Assembly (NCBI RefSeq): GCF_012849555.1
Contig: NZ_CP051685.1
Span: 2,542,001 to 2,606,000, forward strand
Reading direction: 5' to 3'
Source: Massilia forsythiae
GTDB lineage: Bacteria > Pseudomonadota > Gammaproteobacteria > Burkholderiales > Burkholderiaceae_D
DNA length: 64,000 nucleotides
In this document: positions 61,236 through 64,000 of the stretch, piece by piece
Layout: each line of letters starts with the position of its first letter
Numbering within the stretch: position 1 is the stretch's first letter
The notes under the pieces: generated by a model
Databases searched by the model: none
Seen by the model: the letters and a program-made list of their open reading frames with translations, nothing else
Told to the model about the DNA's origin: nothing
Translations under genes and position numbers: made by a program

Positions 61236-62423
61236 TCATTGGCGCTCGGAGATCGCGGCGGCAGTACCCGGCCGGCGCAGCTGCGCCAGTTCGGCTGCAT
61301 ACAGCGCGCGCCGCTCGGCGCGGGTGCTGGTGTCGAACGCCTGCGCCAGCTGTGCGCGCGCCTGGCTGTCCTCGCCCAGGCGCAGGTGCGCCAGTCCCAG
61401 CCAGTAATGGAATTCGTCGTTGTAGCCGGCGCGCTCGACCTCGCGCCGGAACAGGTCGCGCGCGCTGATAAACTCGCCGCGCCGGAAGGCGGCCACGCCC
61501 TGGTGGAAGTAGAAGTAGGGCGGCGCCGGCTGCAGGCGCGCCAGCCGCTCGGCCAGCGCGCGCGCCTCGTCGGGGCGGCCGCGCTGGGCCAGCAGCGGGC
61601 CGAGGTTCTGCAGTGTCGCAACGCTGTCCGGCGCGCGTTCCAGCGCCGCGCGGTAGGCCGTTTCGGCCAGCGCCGGGCGGGCGCTGCGCTGGTAGACCAC
61701 GCCGAGGGTATTGTAGGCGGTCGCCTCGAGCGGATTGGCCAGCACCGCCGCCCGCGCCCACCAGTAGGCGTCGTCGAGGCGGCCTGCCACCAGGGCTTCG
61801 GCGGCGCGGTTGTTCATGTACAGGGACACGATATCGTTTTCCTCCAGCTGGCGCACGCGCAGGCGCGCGGCGTCCGGCGGCGGCAGGAAATCGACCAGCA
61901 GTTCGCGCTCGGCGTCGGGGTCGTAGGCACTGCGCATGCGCCGGCCGAGGGCGACGTTGACGTGCGAGGAGGCCAGGTACAGGCCGCCCTGGCGCGTCCA
62001 GGCGTCTTCCACGATCACCTGCTGGAAGCGCGCCGTCATGCCCAGTTCCCTGGCGAAGGCGGCGGTCATGATCACCAGCGACAGGCAGTTGCCGGAACGC
62101 GCCGCATAGGTCTCGGCCGCAGTCCCGGTGACGCTCGCTTCATAGTCGAGCTTCAGGTCGCGTTTGCTGTACAGCGCGTCGATCAGGCCGCGCTGCAGGC
62201 CCCTGGCGCGCAGGTGCGCGGCAAAGGCGGGGCTGCGCAGGTAGGCCCGCATGGCGGGGCTGACGGCGAACAGGCCGGCGGCGCCGACTGGCGCCGAGGG
62301 AGGGGCGAAGCCGGCGTCGGCGAACAGGCCGGGCGGCGGCGCGGTATCGCGCGCGGGCAGGGCGGCGCATCCGGCGAACAGGAACGGCGCCAGCACGAGG
62401 ATCAGGCGCGCCGGCGCGGTCAT
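61236..62423 (-). CDS. TPR lipoprotein with a transglutaminase-like segment
   Basis: This encodes 395 aa from ATG 62423; an in-frame ATG at 62453 adds ten residues. The lipobox is FLFAGCAALP. A papain/transglutaminase-like segment with a possible catalytic Cys (YAARSGNCLSLVIMTAAFARELG) and a later His (SSHVNVALG) covers about residues 95-150. The C-terminal 200 residues are tetratricopeptide repeats (EATAYNTLGVVYQRSARPALAETAYRAALERAPDS and on). It is likely a periplasmic scaffold or peptidase-like protein with no known partner. Confidence 0.75.
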   Translation of the reverse strand: MTAPARLILVLAPFLFAGCAALPARDTAPPPGLFADAGFAPPSAPVGAAGLFAVSPAMRAYLRSPAFAAHLRARGLQRGLIDALYSKRDLKLDYEASVTGTAAETYAARSGNCLSLVIMTAAFARELGMTARFQQVIVEDAWTRQGGLYLASSHVNVALGRRMRSAYDPDAERELLVDFLPPPDAARLRVRQLEENDIVSLYMNNRAAEALVAGRLDDAYWWARAAVLANPLEATAYNTLGVVYQRSARPALAETAYRAALERAPDSVATLQNLGPLLAQRGRPDEARALAERLARLQPAPPYFYFHQGVAAFRRGEFISARDLFRREVERAGYNDEFHYWLGLAHLRLGEDSQARAQLAQAFDTSTRAERRALYAAELAQLRRPGTAAAISERQ

Positions 62424-62527
62424 CGACGACAAAGGCGGCGGCAGCCATCGCATGATTCCTCCCTCGGCGGCGCCGGCAGCGGGCCGCCGCTACGAGTATC
62501 GGCCGCCGCGCGAGGGAAGTCAAAACC

Positions 62528-63394
62528 TCAATCGTCGCCGTGGAACGCTTCCAACAGTTCGTCGAACAGCTCGGCGGTTTCCTCGTCGGACAGGCCGAGG
62601 TAGGCCAGGGCGCGCGCGCCGCCCTTGTGCCATTCGGGCGATTCGCCGTGGCCCTGGTACTTGCAGATGGCGTTTTCCGCCAGTAGTGCCAGCGCCACCA
62701 GCGAGCGCACCGTCGAGGGGCTGCTGGCATCGTCCAGCACCGTGAAATCGTGGTGCTGGAGGATGGCCCAGCCGAGGTCGCCGGACAAGCCCCAGTTGCG
62801 CGCCAGCAGGCAGCCGACGGCGGCGTGGTTGGTGCTGTGGCGCGCGTCCTCCAGCGCGGTGAACGAATGTTCGGCGTCGAGCGAGGCGGCGGCGTAGGTG
62901 GCGCGGTAGTCGAGGAAGCGGTTCATCAGCAACGGCACGCCGGTGTCGCAGAACAGGCCGAAGGTGTGGGCCACGTCGGCTTCGCCGATGCGCAGGCGGC
63001 GCGACAGGTACACCATCGCCTGGGCGCGCCGGGTCGACACGTCCCAGAAGCTGGCCAGCGCTTCGCTGTCGGCGGGAATCGCCTGGCGCGCCAGCAGGCC
63101 GGTCATCAGCGCGGCGACCTGGTTGATGCCGAGGAACAGGATCGCCTGCTCGATCGACTTGGCCTGGCGCCGCCCGCCGTAGATCGACGAATTGGCCAGC
63201 TTCAGCAGGGCGCCCGACATGCCGACGTCGCTGGCGACGATGCGGCCGATGGCGTCCGGGCTCGGGTCGCTCGATGCCAGTTCACGCTGCAGGTCCGCCA
63301 GCAGGCTGGGACGCGGTGGAATACGGATCGACTTGATCAAGGCGTCGACCGGATCCTCGGCGCCGGGGCGCGCCAGGACGGATGCTGTGCTCAT
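62528..63394 (-). CDS. HDOD-domain signalling protein
   Basis: This encodes 288 aa. The HDOD core covers about residues 25-220: IPPRPSLLADLQREL, VASDVGMSGALLKLANSSIYGG, and AILFLGINQVAALMTG. HDOD proteins are HD-related domains usually lacking metal chemistry and act as adaptors in regulatory pathways. There is no GGDEF or EAL domain. The C-terminus is acidic (DEETAELFDELLEAFHGDD). It lies 105 bp upstream of the TPR lipoprotein gene in the same direction. Confidence 0.88.
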   Translation of the reverse strand: MSTASVLARPGAEDPVDALIKSIRIPPRPSLLADLQRELASSDPSPDAIGRIVASDVGMSGALLKLANSSIYGGRRQAKSIEQAILFLGINQVAALMTGLLARQAIPADSEALASFWDVSTRRAQAMVYLSRRLRIGEADVAHTFGLFCDTGVPLLMNRFLDYRATYAAASLDAEHSFTALEDARHSTNHAAVGCLLARNWGLSGDLGWAILQHHDFTVLDDASSPSTVRSLVALALLAENAICKYQGHGESPEWHKGGARALAYLGLSDEETAELFDELLEAFHGDD

Positions 63395-63560
63395 GGATGA
63401 AAGAGAAAGAATGATGCCGTAAGGAAATATCGACAGAGTGTAGCACTAACTGCGGCGGCGTGATAGTTGCGCCGGTACATCGACTTCACGTCACGCACCA
63501 AGCTGCACGGGCTGCGCCGGGCGTGCGGCCCGTCGGGTACGGCTGTTGTAGGATGCATAC

Positions 63561-64000
63561 ATGTCTTCTTCTTCCATCCTTGCCGGCATCGATTTTTCGG
63601 CGCCATCCCATGTCGTCGCCCGCCGGATGATCGGCATGACCGTGCTGGTGGACGGCATCGGCGGGCGCATCGTCGAAACCGAGGCGTACGACGGCGAGGA
63701 TCCGGCCTCGCACAGCTTTTCCGGACCGAGCGAGCGCAACATCGCGATGTTCGGCGCACCGGCGCACGCGTACGTGTACCGTTCCTACGGCATCCACTGG
63801 TGCCTGAATTTCGTGTGCCGGGAAGCGGGGCATGGCGCCGGGGTCTTGATCCGCGCGCTGGAACCCGTGGCCGGTCTGCAGACGATGCGGGAAAGGCGCG
63901 CCACCGATGATGAATGGCTGCTGTGTTCCGGACCCGGCAAGCTGTGCCAGGCGCTCGGGGTGACGCGGGCCCTGAACGGGCATCCGCTGGCGCAGCCGCC
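63561..64000 (+). CDS. DNA-3-methyladenine glycosylase (AAG/MPG family), partial
   Basis: The start of the gene is present and the 3' end is outside the window; 146 codons are visible. GGATG stands just before the ATG. The AAG motifs are clear: [36 protein letters not shown] in pieces, with the catalytic Glu in VETEAY, then [24 protein letters not shown] and RALEP. It removes 3-methyladenine and hypoxanthine from DNA. With ada and the inosine glycosylase it is the third base-damage repair gene in this window. Confidence 0.92.
   Translation, partial: MSSSSILAGIDFSAPSHVVARRMIGMTVLVDGIGGRIVETEAYDGEDPASHSFSGPSERNIAMFGAPAHAYVYRSYGIHWCLNFVCREAGHGAGVLIRALEPVAGLQTMRERRATDDEWLLCSGPGKLCQALGVTRALNGHPLAQP

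Overview
The window looks like the chromosome of a GC-rich betaproteobacterium, probably Oxalobacteraceae (Massilia/Telluria-like). This is inferred from gene content and codon use, not from a search. Two regions differ sharply. Positions 1 to about 26.6 kb are accessory DNA ending at a tRNA-Leu gene. From 26.6 to 64 kb the sequence is ordinary GC-rich backbone carrying a family of paired palindromic repeats that I did not find in the island.

Accessory region. The left end carries a tightly spaced minus-strand operon: a decayed Fic-family gene, a giant DEAD/DEAH helicase of the DUF1998 type (1767 aa), a SNF2/RapA-like helicase (930 aa) and an Eco57I-type adenine methylase cut by the window edge. 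This gene set resembles DISARM (DrmA/DrmB, DrmD, DrmMI), with the DrmA and DrmB functions apparently in one chain; no drmC is visible. It is followed by an XRE regulator, small unknown genes (one split by an in-frame stop), debris of a broken gene, an intact IS3-family element with a 4-bp target duplication, an HNH nuclease, a serine recombinase and an AT-rich orphan P-loop ATPase. At 20.2-26.5 kb lies a satellite-like module: zinc-ribbon protein, PrimPol-DUF3987 replication protein, unknown protein, AlpA regulator and tyrosine integrase next to tRNA-Leu(CAA), the likely attachment site.

Backbone region. From 26.7 kb come a small membrane protein, a PEP-CTERM protein, an ArnT-like glycosyltransferase, ribosomal protein L31 type B, rho and thioredoxin. 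A histidine-utilisation locus follows: hutC, then hutU-hutH-hutG-hutF-hutD-hutI, which convert histidine to glutamate and formate by the two-step formiminoglutamate deiminase/deformylase route. A ProX-ProW fusion transporter ends it. ada, a REP-associated transposase and an amidohydrolase separate hutC from the enzymes. A HutC-like palindrome sits inside the spacer of the predicted hutU promoter.

After a structured candidate small RNA come a GNAT enzyme, an EamA exporter, a glycine-zipper lipoprotein, a DUF962 protein and a LysR regulator divergent from an RND efflux operon (small protein, LlpE-like hydrolase, adaptor, pump, outer-membrane channel). This matches the Burkholderia ceoR-llpE-ceoAB-opcM / bpeEF-oprC arrangement. 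The right end holds DNA repair glycosylases at both sides, an isochorismatase-like protein, IF-1, a TPR lipoprotein and an HDOD protein.
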